From Kribbella sp. VKM Ac-2569 (GTDB taxonomy: Bacteria > Actinomycetota > Actinomycetes > Propionibacteriales > Kribbellaceae), in contig NZ_SGXJ01000006.1 in NCBI RefSeq assembly GCF_004216905.1, positions 372,001 to 436,000 on the forward strand: 64,000 bases of DNA. Reading direction: 5' to 3'. The translations under genes and the position numbers were made by a program. The notes beneath the pieces were generated by a model. That model was not told the origin of the DNA. It was given only the letters and a program-made list of their open reading frames with translations, and made no database searches. This document shows positions 34,353-42,578 of this stretch, piece by piece (position 1 is the stretch's first letter; each line of letters begins with the position of its first letter).

Positions 34353-35329
34353 CAGTACCCCATCACCCGGTCGACGCCGTCCAGCACCCGGTCGAGGTCC
34401 GGAAGGTAGTCGTCCTCCATCCGCGACGGCGGATAGGGAGTGTCGTACCCGGTGACACGCAGCACCGGCGCCTCGAGGTGGTAGAAGCACTCCTCGGTCA
34501 GCCGCGCCGCGATCTCCGACCCCGGACCGAACGAGTACGGCGCCTCGTGCACCACGACCGCACGCCGTGTCTTGCGAACGGAGGCGAAAATCGTCGCCAG
34601 GTCGAACGGCGCGATCGTCCGCAGGTCCACGACCTCCAGGTTGCGGCCGTCCTCGACCGCGGCCTCGGCCGCCTGCAGACAGGTCTTCACCATCGGGCCG
34701 TAGCAGAGCAGCGTCGCGTCGGTGCCCTCGCGGAGCACCTTCGCCTTGTGCAGCGGCAGCGAGGGCGGCGTGGACTCGTCCAGCTCGGCCTTCTCGTGGT
34801 ACCGGCGCTTCGGCTCGAAGAACACGATCGGGTCGTCGGACTCGATCGCCTGCTGGATCATCCAGTACGCGTCGACCGGGTCGCCGCAGGAGATCACCTT
34901 GAGGCCCGGCACGTGTGCGAACAGCGTCTCCGGCGACTCCGAGTGGTGCTCGACCGCGCCGATACCGCCGCCGTACGGGATCCGGATGACGATCGGCATC
35001 CTGATCTTGCCCATCGACCGGTAGTGCATCTTCGCGACCTGGTTGATGATCTGGTCGTACGCCGGGAACACGAAGCCGTCGAACTGGATCTCGCAGACCG
35101 GCCGGTACCCGCGCAGCGCGAGGCCGACCGCGGTGCCGATGATCCCGGACTCGGCGAGCGGGGTGTCGATCACCCGGTCCTCGCCGAAGTCCTTCTGCAG
35201 GCCTTCGGTGACCCGGAACACGCCGCCCAGCTTGCCGATGTCCTCGCCCATCACGAGGACCTTCGGGTCCTTCTCCATCGCGGCCCGGAGGCCGGCGTTG
35301 ATGGCCTTGCCGAGAGTGATCTTGGTCAT
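34352..35329 (-). CDS. 2-oxo acid dehydrogenase E1 component, beta subunit
   Basis: 325 residues, the normal length of PdhB/BkdB. The start M-T-K-I-T-L-G-K-A-I-N-A-G-L and M-G-E-D-I-G-K-L-G-G-V-F are conserved landmarks, and D-T-P-L-A-E-S-G-I-I-G and the E-H-H-S-E-S-P-E stretch belong to the alpha-beta interface and cofactor site. Together with E1-alpha it binds thiamine diphosphate and decarboxylates the 2-oxo acid. It sits 3 bases after the alpha gene and overlaps E2 by one base. Confidence 0.94.
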   Translation of the reverse strand: MTKITLGKAINAGLRAAMEKDPKVLVMGEDIGKLGGVFRVTEGLQKDFGEDRVIDTPLAESGIIGTAVGLALRGYRPVCEIQFDGFVFPAYDQIINQVAKMHYRSMGKIRMPIVIRIPYGGGIGAVEHHSESPETLFAHVPGLKVISCGDPVDAYWMIQQAIESDDPIVFFEPKRRYHEKAELDESTPPSLPLHKAKVLREGTDATLLCYGPMVKTCLQAAEAAVEDGRNLEVVDLRTIAPFDLATIFASVRKTRRAVVVHEAPYSFGPGSEIAARLTEECFYHLEAPVLRVTGYDTPYPPSRMEDDYLPDLDRVLDGVDRVMGY

Positions 35330-35332
35330 CGC

Positions 35333-36496
35333 TCAGCCCTCGCCTTCGAACGAAGCGGCGTACGCGACGAACTGGTCCCGCTGCTCGGCCAGTTGCGGAG
35401 TCTCCTCGACGTACACGTTCTGGAAGAAGTCGGTGAGCACCGGATCCGGCAGGGCGAGGCAGCCGGCCCGCAGCTCGGCGGCGATCTTGTCCCCCTCGGC
35501 CTCGATCTCGTCGAAGAAGTCGTGGTCGACGGCGGCGTGCCGGCTCAGGTACGCGTGCACGCGCTCGATCGGGTCCTTGAGCTTCCAGTGCTCGAGGTCC
35601 TCGTTCAGCCGGTACTTCGTCGGGTCGTCGGACGTGGTGTGCGCGCCCATCCGGTACGTGTACGCCTCGATCAGCGTCGGGCCGCTGCCCTCGCGGGCCC
35701 GCTTCAGAGCCTGCTGCGTGACGGCGTACGTCGCGAGTACGTCGTTGCCGTCGACGCGGACGCCGGGGAAGCCGAAGCCGGCGGCGCGCTGGTACAGCGG
35801 GATCCGGGTCTGCCGGTCGATCGGCTCCGAGATCGCCCACTGGTTGTTCTGGCAGAAGAACACGACCGGGGCGTTGAACACCGAGGCCCAGATGAACGCC
35901 TCATTGACGTCACCCTGGCTGCTGGCGCCGTCACCGAAGTAGGCGATCGTGGCCTCGCCGTTGTCGGCGTCGCCGACCGCGTGGTCGCGCTGCTGACCCA
36001 TCGCGTACCCGGTCGCGTGCAGCGTCTGGGCGCCGATGACGATCGTGTAGAGATGGAAGTTGTTCTCCTTCGGGTCCCACGCACCCTGGTCGACGCCGCG
36101 GAACAGTCCGAGCAGGTTCAGCGGGTTGACCCCCTGACAGAACGCGACGCCGTGCTCGCGGTACGTCGGGAAGACCATGTCTTTGTCGTTCAGAGCCCGG
36201 CCGGAGCCGATCTGCGCGGCCTCCTGGCCGAGCAGCGACGCCCACAGCCCGAGCTCACCCTGACGTTGCAGGGCGGTCGCCTCGGTGTCGATCCGGCGAA
36301 CCAGGACCATGTCCCGGTAGAAGCCCTTGATCGTCTCGTCGTCCAGGTCGAACTTGTAGTCCGGATGCTCGACGCGCTCGCCTTCGGGCGTCAGGAGCTG
36401 GACGAACTCGACCTCCTCGGAGGCCTGGGGCGGACTGACCGGCGCCTCGTGGGGCGCGAACACTTCCGGGGCAGGGCCCGGCACAGACTCACTCAC
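35333..36496 (-). CDS. pdhA: 2-oxo acid dehydrogenase E1 component, alpha subunit (PdhA/BkdA type)
   Basis: 387 residues. GTG 36496 is chosen because GAGGA lies 6 bases upstream; an ORF extension of 86 codons beyond it has no ribosome site. The thiamine-diphosphate motif G-D-G-A-S-S-Q-G-D-V-N-E-A, ending in Q-N-N-Q-W-A, is intact, as is the Y-R-M-G-A-H-T-T-S-D-D-P-T-K-Y-R phosphorylation-loop equivalent. Gram-positive pyruvate and branched-chain enzymes share this sequence; the symbol follows the commoner annotation. No lipoamide dehydrogenase gene is in the operon, as is usual when E3 is shared. Confidence 0.9.
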   Translation of the reverse strand: MSESVPGPAPEVFAPHEAPVSPPQASEEVEFVQLLTPEGERVEHPDYKFDLDDETIKGFYRDMVLVRRIDTEATALQRQGELGLWASLLGQEAAQIGSGRALNDKDMVFPTYREHGVAFCQGVNPLNLLGLFRGVDQGAWDPKENNFHLYTIVIGAQTLHATGYAMGQQRDHAVGDADNGEATIAYFGDGASSQGDVNEAFIWASVFNAPVVFFCQNNQWAISEPIDRQTRIPLYQRAAGFGFPGVRVDGNDVLATYAVTQQALKRAREGSGPTLIEAYTYRMGAHTTSDDPTKYRLNEDLEHWKLKDPIERVHAYLSRHAAVDHDFFDEIEAEGDKIAAELRAGCLALPDPVLTDFFQNVYVEETPQLAEQRDQFVAYAASFEGEG

Positions 36497-36952
36497 ATGC
36501 ACTCCTCGGGTTCGAGCGCGGGATCGCCGCGACCGCAACGTTGCACGGGGCCGGCCCGGTGCGCCGGATGAGGCTTTCGCAGGCTGGTCCGCGTGATTCC
36601 AGGGGTTGATGCACTGCTGGCAGTGGACCTCCTCACTGGTCTCACTCCCATCTTGCCGGACACCGTACCGACGAGGTGCCTGATTCGCTAACTGTCTGGA
36701 CTCCGGCGGGTACGGCGGTACCGAAATCGGTCCTGCGGTGAGACACCAGTCCAACCACTGGTCCTATCGGCACGCTCATATTACAGAGATCGGGCGTCTC
36801 GACGGCAAGTGTCACAAATGGGTCTCGACGTACGCCGCCGTGGCGGGAATCCGTGGATCGGTGGCCGGAAACCGCCTTGCGCGGGAGTCGTCGCGAGCCA
36901 TAGCGGAAGCATCGTTCTTGCAAAACACCCCTGACAGCCCGAGGAGGTTCCG
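36497..36952. other. 456-bp divergent intergenic region
   Basis: Separates the oxo-acid dehydrogenase operon from the DMT transporter. The only structured element seen is the inverted repeat at 36745-36762. No gene was recognised. Confidence 0.5.
36745..36762. promoter_or_regulatory. Inverted repeat, possible operator of the dehydrogenase operon
   Basis: ACCAGT and ACTGGT separated by CCAACC. On the minus strand the same stretch also reads as two direct 9-mers (GGACCAGTG, GGACTGGTG). Confidence 0.35.
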
Positions 36953-37891
36953 ATGGCCGCGTCTGCTCCCGCCGGAGTGGTCGAGACCGGTTCCCGGACG
37001 GCCTCGGGCGCGATGATCTGGACCGCCCTCGCGGTCGTGTACGTCGTCTGGGGTTCGACGTACCTGGCCATCCGGGTCGTGGTGGAGGCGGAGATCCCGC
37101 CGCTGCTCGGGATGGCCACCCGCTTCCTCACGGCCGCGTTGCTGATGGCCGCCGGCCTGGCCCTGAAGTCGGGCTGGCAGCGGCTGCGGATCACCCGCCG
37201 CGAGGCGGTCGGCGCGGCCACGGTCGGCATCCTGCTCCTTGCCTTCGGCAACGGGGCGGTGGCGATCGCGGAGCAGACGGTGCCGTCCGGGCTGGCGGCG
37301 TTGCTGGTCGCCGCGATCCCGTTGTGGCTGATGCTGCTGCGGGTCGGTGGCGGTGAGCGGCCGCGGTCGATGACCTGGATCGGCGTACTGATCGGGTTCG
37401 GCGGAGCAGCGCTGCTCGCGTTGTCAGGTGGCAACACGAGCGCGAAGCCGCTGTCGGTGGCGATCCTCGTGGTCGGCACGATCTGCTGGGCGATCGGCTC
37501 GCGGTACGCTCCGCGACTCGGGCTGCCGCGGGATCCCCTGGTGACAGCGCTCTACGAAATGGTCTTCGGCGGTACGGCGATGGTGTTGCTCGGCGTACTG
37601 CGGGGAGAGCCGGGTCGACTGCACCTGGACCGGATCCATGGGAGTGGATGGATCGCGCTGGGCTACCTGGTGGTGTTCGGGTCGCTGCTCGCGTACACGG
37701 CGTACTCGTATCTATTGGCGAACGCGCCGATCTCGCTGGTGGGCACGTACGCGTACGTGAACCCGGCCGTCGCGGTGTTCCTCGGCTGGCTGATCCTGAG
37801 CGAGAGCCTGACCTGGCAGATCCTGCTCGGCGGCGCGGTGATCATCGTCGGCGTCGCGCTCGTCGTCACCTCGGAGCGCCGGCGCTCGTAG
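36953..37891 (+). CDS. EamA/DMT family transporter, YedA/RhaT-like
   Basis: 312 residues with ten hydrophobic helices in two EamA repeats. The opening W-G-S-T-Y-L-A-I-R at about residue 38 is the signature of the YedA-like group, and the last repeat ends L-S-E-S-L-T-W. ATG 36953 follows GGAGG. It is probably an amino-acid or metabolite exporter of the inner membrane. It stands alone and is closed by a terminator hairpin. Confidence 0.9.
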   Translation: MAASAPAGVVETGSRTASGAMIWTALAVVYVVWGSTYLAIRVVVEAEIPPLLGMATRFLTAALLMAAGLALKSGWQRLRITRREAVGAATVGILLLAFGNGAVAIAEQTVPSGLAALLVAAIPLWLMLLRVGGGERPRSMTWIGVLIGFGGAALLALSGGNTSAKPLSVAILVVGTICWAIGSRYAPRLGLPRDPLVTALYEMVFGGTAMVLLGVLRGEPGRLHLDRIHGSGWIALGYLVVFGSLLAYTAYSYLLANAPISLVGTYAYVNPAVAVFLGWLILSESLTWQILLGGAVIIVGVALVVTSERRRS

Positions 37892-38380
37892 CGCTCGCAG
37901 CGCTCGTGACAAAGGAAAGACCCGGGCCCCAAGGGACCCGGGTCTCCCACCGCTGCCGATGCGCGCGGCAGCGGGTCTGGCTGCCGGTCGCGCCGCGCCC
38001 CGAAAAACGCGGCACGAAACTCCGGCAATGGTTCCAACATATTCCGACGAATCGTGCTATTGCCAATTCGGCAGCCACCGAGCCCACCGAAACAATCTTC
38101 CGATTCAGCGGGCTTCCGTCACCCGCGCTGACTCAACGACGTACCCGGAGCTCGGTTACGGGACCTTCTGTCTCAACTTCCACTCACTCTCCCGACCGCA
38201 CGATTACTGGTAAGTTGCCTGGTCAGCACGATATTCGCTGCTCCGTCAGGGAACTCATCACCGGACTACTATGCATGCCCGTACGCGGAAAAAAGTTGAC
38301 GAAAAAGTTTGTAACCGCCTGTGCCAGGTGTCGTTAGCACTAAGACGAATCCGTCAAAACCCGAAAGGAAACCTGGCATA
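37892..38380. other. 489-bp region with a terminator and a long AT-richer leader
   Basis: After the hairpin the stretch is clearly richer in A+T than its neighbours, with runs such as GGAAAAAAGTTGACGAAAAA at 38286-38305. A promoter for the secreted protein gene is expected here, but -35/-10 elements could not be placed with confidence. Confidence 0.4.
37918..37945 (+). terminator. Terminator hairpin after the DMT transporter
   Basis: AGACCCGGG (37918-37926) pairs with CCCGGGTCT (37937-37945), with an inner CCC/GGG stem in the loop. It lies 27 bases past the stop. Confidence 0.7.
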
Positions 38381-38974
38381 ATGCAGGTAACTCGTAAGAT
38401 CGTCGCCGCTGCAGCGGTGGCGACTGTCGCCACCCTCGGTCTGGCCACCGTCGTGAGCGCCAACGTTCTCGACGACGCCCAGCAGAAGGCTCAGGTCACC
38501 GGCCTGGCCGACGCGGTGTCCTCGGCCAGCAAGGGCTACGACGGCGACCACGCTCGCTGGTGGGGCATGAAGAAGGACGGCTCGCTGGTCGCCATCGACC
38601 GCAACGACCTCGGCGCGTTCCAGGCCTGCCACAACTTCGGCTCCGCCACCGGCATCGGCGGCAACGTGCCGGCGCAGGACATCACCGGCATCGTGGGCTG
38701 GGGCAACGACGGCAACAGCGTGACGGCCGTCAAGACCTGCGAGCAGGAGAACGAGCAGAACCGCAAGTGGTACAAGGCCGACGGCAACGGCGTCGTCTCC
38801 GTGAGCGACAACAAGGTCGGTCCGTGGCAGGTCTGCCACAACGACATCTCGGGCTCCGGCATCGGTGGCAACGTGCCGCTGACGAACCCGGTCGGCATCC
38901 TCGGCCTGGACAACGACGGCAACTCCGTCGACTCGCTCAAGACCTGCGAGCAGAGCAACGAGCAGAACAACTGA
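38381..38974 (+). CDS. Secreted two-repeat cysteine-pair protein, unknown function
   Basis: 197 residues with a signal peptide (K6, hydrophobic 7-24, likely cut after V-S-A at residue 27). The mature part carries two imperfect repeats of about 68 residues (60-127 and 128-197), each with a Trp-rich start, C-H-N, the block G-I-G-G-N-V-P, G-N-S-V and K-T-C-E-Q-x-N-E-Q-N. Each repeat has one Cys pair, so one disulfide per repeat is likely. The hydrophilic repeats with N-V-P and G-N-S-V recall actinomycete surface proteins such as chaplins only faintly. A 3' terminator and an AT-rich leader suggest a strongly expressed single-gene unit. ATG 38381 follows GAAAGGAA. Confidence 0.85.
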   Translation: MQVTRKIVAAAAVATVATLGLATVVSANVLDDAQQKAQVTGLADAVSSASKGYDGDHARWWGMKKDGSLVAIDRNDLGAFQACHNFGSATGIGGNVPAQDITGIVGWGNDGNSVTAVKTCEQENEQNRKWYKADGNGVVSVSDNKVGPWQVCHNDISGSGIGGNVPLTNPVGILGLDNDGNSVDSLKTCEQSNEQNN

Positions 38975-39042
38975 CCCTCCCTGGTCAGTGATGCAGGACC
39001 CGAACCAGTCACCTCGGTGGATTGACTGACTCGGAGCACCAA

Positions 39043-39084
39043 AAGCGGCGCCGGGAGCAAGCCTCACTCCTCCCGGCGCCGCTT
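39043..39084 (+). terminator. Strong intrinsic terminator after the secreted protein gene
   Basis: GCGGCGCCGGGAG (39045-39057) pairs perfectly with 39070-39082, extended by two A-T pairs, with a 12-base loop, then TTCTTT. It is one of the few hairpins here with a T-rich tail. Confidence 0.85.
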
Positions 39085-39113
39085 CTTTATGTCTGCACCT
39101 GATCCAGCAAGTG

Positions 39114-39824
39114 TCAGAGGGTGCGGAGGTCTGTGCAGGTGCCGTTGGGGAGGTCTCGGGTCAGGAGGGACCAGATGCCGGTGGCTGCTGTCTCGGGGGT
39201 GGTCAGGGTGCCGGTGGTTTTGAGGTTGTGGAAGCGGGTTACGGCGGGGAAGTCGGTCTCGGGGGTGGATCGGATTTCGGATTGCATGGCGGTGTCGACC
39301 ACGCCGGGGGCTACGGCAACGATGCGGCAGCCGTCGGTGGGTTGTTCCTGGCCTACGGTGCGGACCCAGTGCTCTACAGCGGCTTTGCCGGCGTTGTACG
39401 ACGACCAGCCGGAGTACGCCGTGGTTGCGGCGCCGGAGGACAGCATGATCAGGTGGCGCTCGCAGGTGAGGTGCGCGGACGCTCGGAGGAACGCGGCCCC
39501 GAGGACCTGGGGTGCGGCGGAGTTCAGCAGGACCGCTCGCGTGTAGGCGTCCGGGTCAGCTCCAGCCGCCGGGCCGATCGGTGTGATCGTGCCGGCGTTG
39601 TGGATGAAGACCACGCGGTCACCGTCGTACGTCGACAGCTCGTCGGTGAAATGCTCCGCGACGCGGGACCAGTCGGCCGGATCCGCCAGGTCCGCCTTGA
39701 AGTGTTCCGCCGTACCGCCGCGGCGTGAGATGTCGACGACCCGGGCGTCCGGGAACGGCACCGTCGCGGCCAACGCGGCGCCGATCCCGGCCGAAGCGCC
39801 CGAGATCCAGACAAGAGCGCTCAC
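39114..39824 (-). CDS. Short-chain dehydrogenase/reductase
   Basis: 236 residues from GTG 39824, whose GTGA overlaps the aminotransferase stop. The cofactor loop S-G-A-S-A-G-I-G-A-A is at residues 8-17, the H-N-A-G block is present and the catalytic Y-N-A-G-K follows a Ser-rich strand, so the SDR active site is complete. It resembles sepiapterin-reductase-like SDRs (H-N-A-G-T-I-T-P-I-G), which reduce carbonyl compounds with NADPH. Coupling to an aromatic aminotransferase suggests action on an aromatic 2-oxo acid, but that is inference. Confidence 0.85.
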   Translation of the reverse strand: MSALVWISGASAGIGAALAATVPFPDARVVDISRRGGTAEHFKADLADPADWSRVAEHFTDELSTYDGDRVVFIHNAGTITPIGPAAGADPDAYTRAVLLNSAAPQVLGAAFLRASAHLTCERHLIMLSSGAATTAYSGWSSYNAGKAAVEHWVRTVGQEQPTDGCRIVAVAPGVVDTAMQSEIRSTPETDFPAVTRFHNLKTTGTLTTPETAATGIWSLLTRDLPNGTCTDLRTL

Positions 39825-40900
39825 TGGCGCCAGGTGCGGGCGACGCTCAGGAACAGGTCGTTGGCCTCGCGTTCGCCGATGGTGACGCGGACGCCTTCGC
39901 CGGGGAACGGGCGGACCGAGACGCCTTCGGCCTGGACAGCCTCGGCGAACCGGACGGTGTCCTCGCCGAGGTCGAGCCAGACGAAGTTCGTCTGCGACTC
40001 CGGGACGTCCCAGCCGGCCGCCTGCAGCGCGGAGACGACCCGCTGACGCTCCTCGACCAGGGCGTCGACCCGCTCCAGCAGCTCCTCCTCGACCGCAAGG
40101 GACGCGATCGCGGCCGCCTGGGCCACGTAGCTGACGCCGAACGGGAGCGCGCACTTCCGGATCGCCGCGACGACGGTCGGGTGACCGATCGCGTACCCGA
40201 CCCGGAACCCGGCCAGCCCGTACGCCTTCGAGAACGTCCGCAGCACCAGCACGTTCGGCCGGTCGCGGTACAGCTCGACCCCGTCCACGACGTCGGTCTC
40301 CCGGACGAATTCGCGGTACGCCTCGTCGATCACGACCAGCACGTTCGACGGTACGGCGTCCAGGAACGCGAGCAGCTCGTCGCGTCGTACCACCGGGCCG
40401 GTCGGGTTGTTCGGCGTACAGACCAGCACGACCTTGGTGCGGTCGGTGATCGCGGCCTCCATCGCCTTGAAGTCGTGGCGGGCCTCGGCGGTCAGCGGCA
40501 CCTTGACCGACGTCGCGCCGGTCAGCTGAACCGCGATCGGGTACGCCTCGAACGAGCGCCACGCGTAGACGACCTCGTCGCCCTCCGCGACCGTCGCCTG
40601 CAGCAGGTGGTAGAGCAGCGCGACCGACCCGGTCCCGACCGCGAGGTCACTCACCGGCACGCCGAACCGGTCCGACAGCGCCTCGAGCAGGTCGACGGCA
40701 CCCATGTCCGGGTACCGGTTCATCTGCCCGGCGGCCTCGGTCGCGGCGGCGAGCACACCCGGAAGCGGCGGGTACGGGTTCTCGTTGCTGGACAGCTTGT
40801 ACGTCGGGCGACCGTCGGAGCGCTCCGGCGGACGGCCCGGCTTGTAAGCCGCGACATCGTCCAGGCAGGCGCGAAAGCGAACCTCGTTGTCAGGGGTCAT
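39821..40900 (-). CDS. pat: HisC/Pat-family aminotransferase, probable aromatic amino acid aminotransferase
   Basis: 359-residue PLP-dependent class I/II aminotransferase. The cofactor Lys is K225 (R-T-F-S-K-A-Y-G-L-A-G), with N-N-P-T-G at 164-168 and D-E-A-Y at 192-195. The stretches G-T-G-S-V-A-L-L-Y and W-R-S-F-E-A-Y-P match the HisC2/Pat group that transaminates phenylalanine or tyrosine rather than strict histidinol-phosphate enzymes (family knowledge). No other his genes are near, which also favours Pat. It is followed by a coupled SDR gene. Confidence 0.85.
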   Translation of the reverse strand: MTPDNEVRFRACLDDVAAYKPGRPPERSDGRPTYKLSSNENPYPPLPGVLAAATEAAGQMNRYPDMGAVDLLEALSDRFGVPVSDLAVGTGSVALLYHLLQATVAEGDEVVYAWRSFEAYPIAVQLTGATSVKVPLTAEARHDFKAMEAAITDRTKVVLVCTPNNPTGPVVRRDELLAFLDAVPSNVLVVIDEAYREFVRETDVVDGVELYRDRPNVLVLRTFSKAYGLAGFRVGYAIGHPTVVAAIRKCALPFGVSYVAQAAAIASLAVEEELLERVDALVEERQRVVSALQAAGWDVPESQTNFVWLDLGEDTVRFAEAVQAEGVSVRPFPGEGVRVTIGEREANDLFLSVARTWRQ

Positions 40901-40997
40901 GCCCGCAGGTTAGTCCTTACCCGCACCCCGGAACCACCCTCGGAGAAGCGACGTACAGCACGCCGTTTGACTCCGGATTCGTCGAGCCTCAAACTGA

Positions 40998-41016
40998 CTG
41001 ATTGTCGGACAATCAG
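40998..41016. promoter_or_regulatory. Perfect 19-bp palindrome upstream of the DDAH-type gene
   Basis: CTGATTGTCGGACAATCAG has 9-bp perfect arms around one G, 40 bases before the ATG at 41056. The inner TTGTC-N-GACAA is the layout of FadR/GntR-type operators. A GntR gene lies at 44364. Confidence 0.65.
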
Positions 41017-41055
41017 GGGATCGGGCAATAGACCCGAGCGTCGTCAGGAGGGTTC

Positions 41056-41928
41056 ATGGGACAGCCGCTGGAGTGGGGTCGTCGCTATCTGATGGTCCGG
41101 CCGGACCACTTCCGGATCGACTACGTGATCAACCCGTACATGTCGACGCACGACCAGCCGGACCCGGCGCTGACGCTCAAGCAGTGGGAGTCGCTGCGGC
41201 AGGCGATCGTGGACGCCGGCGGCGAGGTCGAGGTCCTCGCGCAGCGGGCCGACTCACCGGACATGGTGTACGCGATGAACCTCGGACTGGCGTCCGCGGA
41301 CGGCCGCGCGATGCTCTCGCACATGCGGTTCGAGCCGCGCCGGAAGGAGTCGCTGAGCGCGGCCGACTGGTTCACCCAGGCCGGGTTCCGGCTCGACCGG
41401 ACCGGCGGTGAGGGTGTCGGGCCGCATTTCGAGTCCGGGGACGCGTTCGTGTTCGGCGACAGCCTGGTCGTCGGGTACGGGCCGCGGACCGAGGAAGCGG
41501 CGCTCAAGCACCTCGCGACGGAGTGGAACATCCGGGTCCGCGGGCTCCGGATCGCCCACGAGGGGATGTACCACCTCGACCTGTCGTTCTGCCCGGTGGA
41601 CAGCACGCACGCGATGATCTACCCGCCGGCGTTCGACGCCGCGAGCCAGGCCGAGCTGTCCGGGATCGTCCCGGACCCGATCGTGCTCACCGACGAGGAG
41701 GCGTTCGCGTTCAGCGCGAACTCGATCGTGGTCGGCGAGACGATCATCATGCCGGCCTGCTCACCGAGGCTGCGCGACGTCTTCACGAGCCTCGGGCTGC
41801 GCGTCGCCGTACTGGACCTGTCGGAGTTCCACAAGGGCGGCGGCTCGATCCGGTGCCTGACGAACCCGCTGGACTTCCCGCTGCCCCAGATCAGCACTCC
41901 CGGCGGAGAGCTCGTCCTCCCCGCCTGA
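41056..41928 (+). CDS. Dimethylarginine dimethylaminohydrolase/amidinotransferase family protein
   Basis: 290 residues, in the DDAH/arginine-deiminase fold range. The catalytic His is H173 (M-Y-H-L-D-L-S-F-C-P) and the nucleophile C267 in G-G-S-I-R-C-L-T-N-P, with F-E-S-G-D at 126-130 forming the guanidinium site. The enzyme hydrolyses a guanidino group, giving citrulline or ornithine-type products. A substrate such as N-omega-methylated arginine or arginine itself cannot be told apart here. ATG 41056 follows AGGAGG. A perfect palindrome upstream indicates dedicated regulation. Confidence 0.88.
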   Translation: MGQPLEWGRRYLMVRPDHFRIDYVINPYMSTHDQPDPALTLKQWESLRQAIVDAGGEVEVLAQRADSPDMVYAMNLGLASADGRAMLSHMRFEPRRKESLSAADWFTQAGFRLDRTGGEGVGPHFESGDAFVFGDSLVVGYGPRTEEAALKHLATEWNIRVRGLRIAHEGMYHLDLSFCPVDSTHAMIYPPAFDAASQAELSGIVPDPIVLTDEEAFAFSANSIVVGETIIMPACSPRLRDVFTSLGLRVAVLDLSEFHKGGGSIRCLTNPLDFPLPQISTPGGELVLPA

Positions 41929-41941
41929 CCGGTGGAGCGGC

Positions 41942-42559
41942 CTACTTGCCGGTGGTCCAGACGACGTCGAGGGTGTTGATGTCCCAGCCGTAGCCCTTGA
42001 TCCATTGGAGGGCCTTCTTCTTGCCCTGGGAGCCGAAGACCTCGATGACGATCGAGATCGCCTCCGGATTCGTCGGGTCACTCTTGGACTTCGTGTACGT
42101 CGCCTGAAAGCCGTCACCGACGTACGGGAGCTGCATGAGGATCGGGTACTTCTGCTTGAGCCGGCTCTGGATCTGGTCGAACCTCCGGCCGGCCTCGGCC
42201 TCGGCCTCGAGCTCCTGCTCGGGGTTGTTCTTGCCCCACTCCCGGCCCTCGGCGCTGTTGGCGTACAGGAACATCTTGTAGCTCAGCTTGTCGTTGCCCG
42301 AGGTGAACGTCTCGGTGTAGCTCTGGAAGCCACGCCGCGAACCCTCCAGGGTGTGGGTGCCGGCCTTGATCTTGACCTCGCCGTTCGCCGGGATCTCGTG
42401 GCCGTCGAGCTTCAGGGTCAGGTCGTTCGGGATCGACTGCACGGTCAGCGTCGTCTCCGTTCCGCCGCCGCGGAACAGCACGACGCCGCCGATCAGGATC
42501 AGGACGACCGCCAGTACGACGACGCCGATCATGAACGGTCTCCGGTTCTCATCCAGCAT
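41942..42559 (-). CDS. Membrane-anchored protein with PEGA-like domain
   Basis: 205 residues. A single hydrophobic helix at about residues 9-30 anchors a large external part. The segment near 38-85 (T-L-T-V-Q-S-I-P-N-D-L-T-L-K-L-D-G, then G-T-H-T-L-E-G-S) looks like a PEGA domain, a beta-rich surface module. A C-terminal globular part follows, ending in W-D-I-N-T-L-D-V-V-W. It lies 19 bases after the wall hydrolase gene on the same strand, so both probably act at the cell envelope. Confidence 0.75.
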   Translation of the reverse strand: MLDENRRPFMIGVVVLAVVLILIGGVVLFRGGGTETTLTVQSIPNDLTLKLDGHEIPANGEVKIKAGTHTLEGSRRGFQSYTETFTSGNDKLSYKMFLYANSAEGREWGKNNPEQELEAEAEAGRRFDQIQSRLKQKYPILMQLPYVGDGFQATYTKSKSDPTNPEAISIVIEVFGSQGKKKALQWIKGYGWDINTLDVVWTTGK

Positions 42560-42578
42560 CCGCTGCTCCTGTCCTTGC

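Noticed and set aside
34353..35840. Minus-strand extension that would lengthen E2 to 943 residues
   Set aside because: The extra part is an Arg-rich frame-shifted shadow of E1-alpha/E1-beta; the E2 lipoyl domain starts at 34352.
34478..36571. 697-residue plus-strand frame
   Set aside because: Antisense shadow of the E1-alpha/E1-beta genes, Arg/Val/Asp-rich without any domain.
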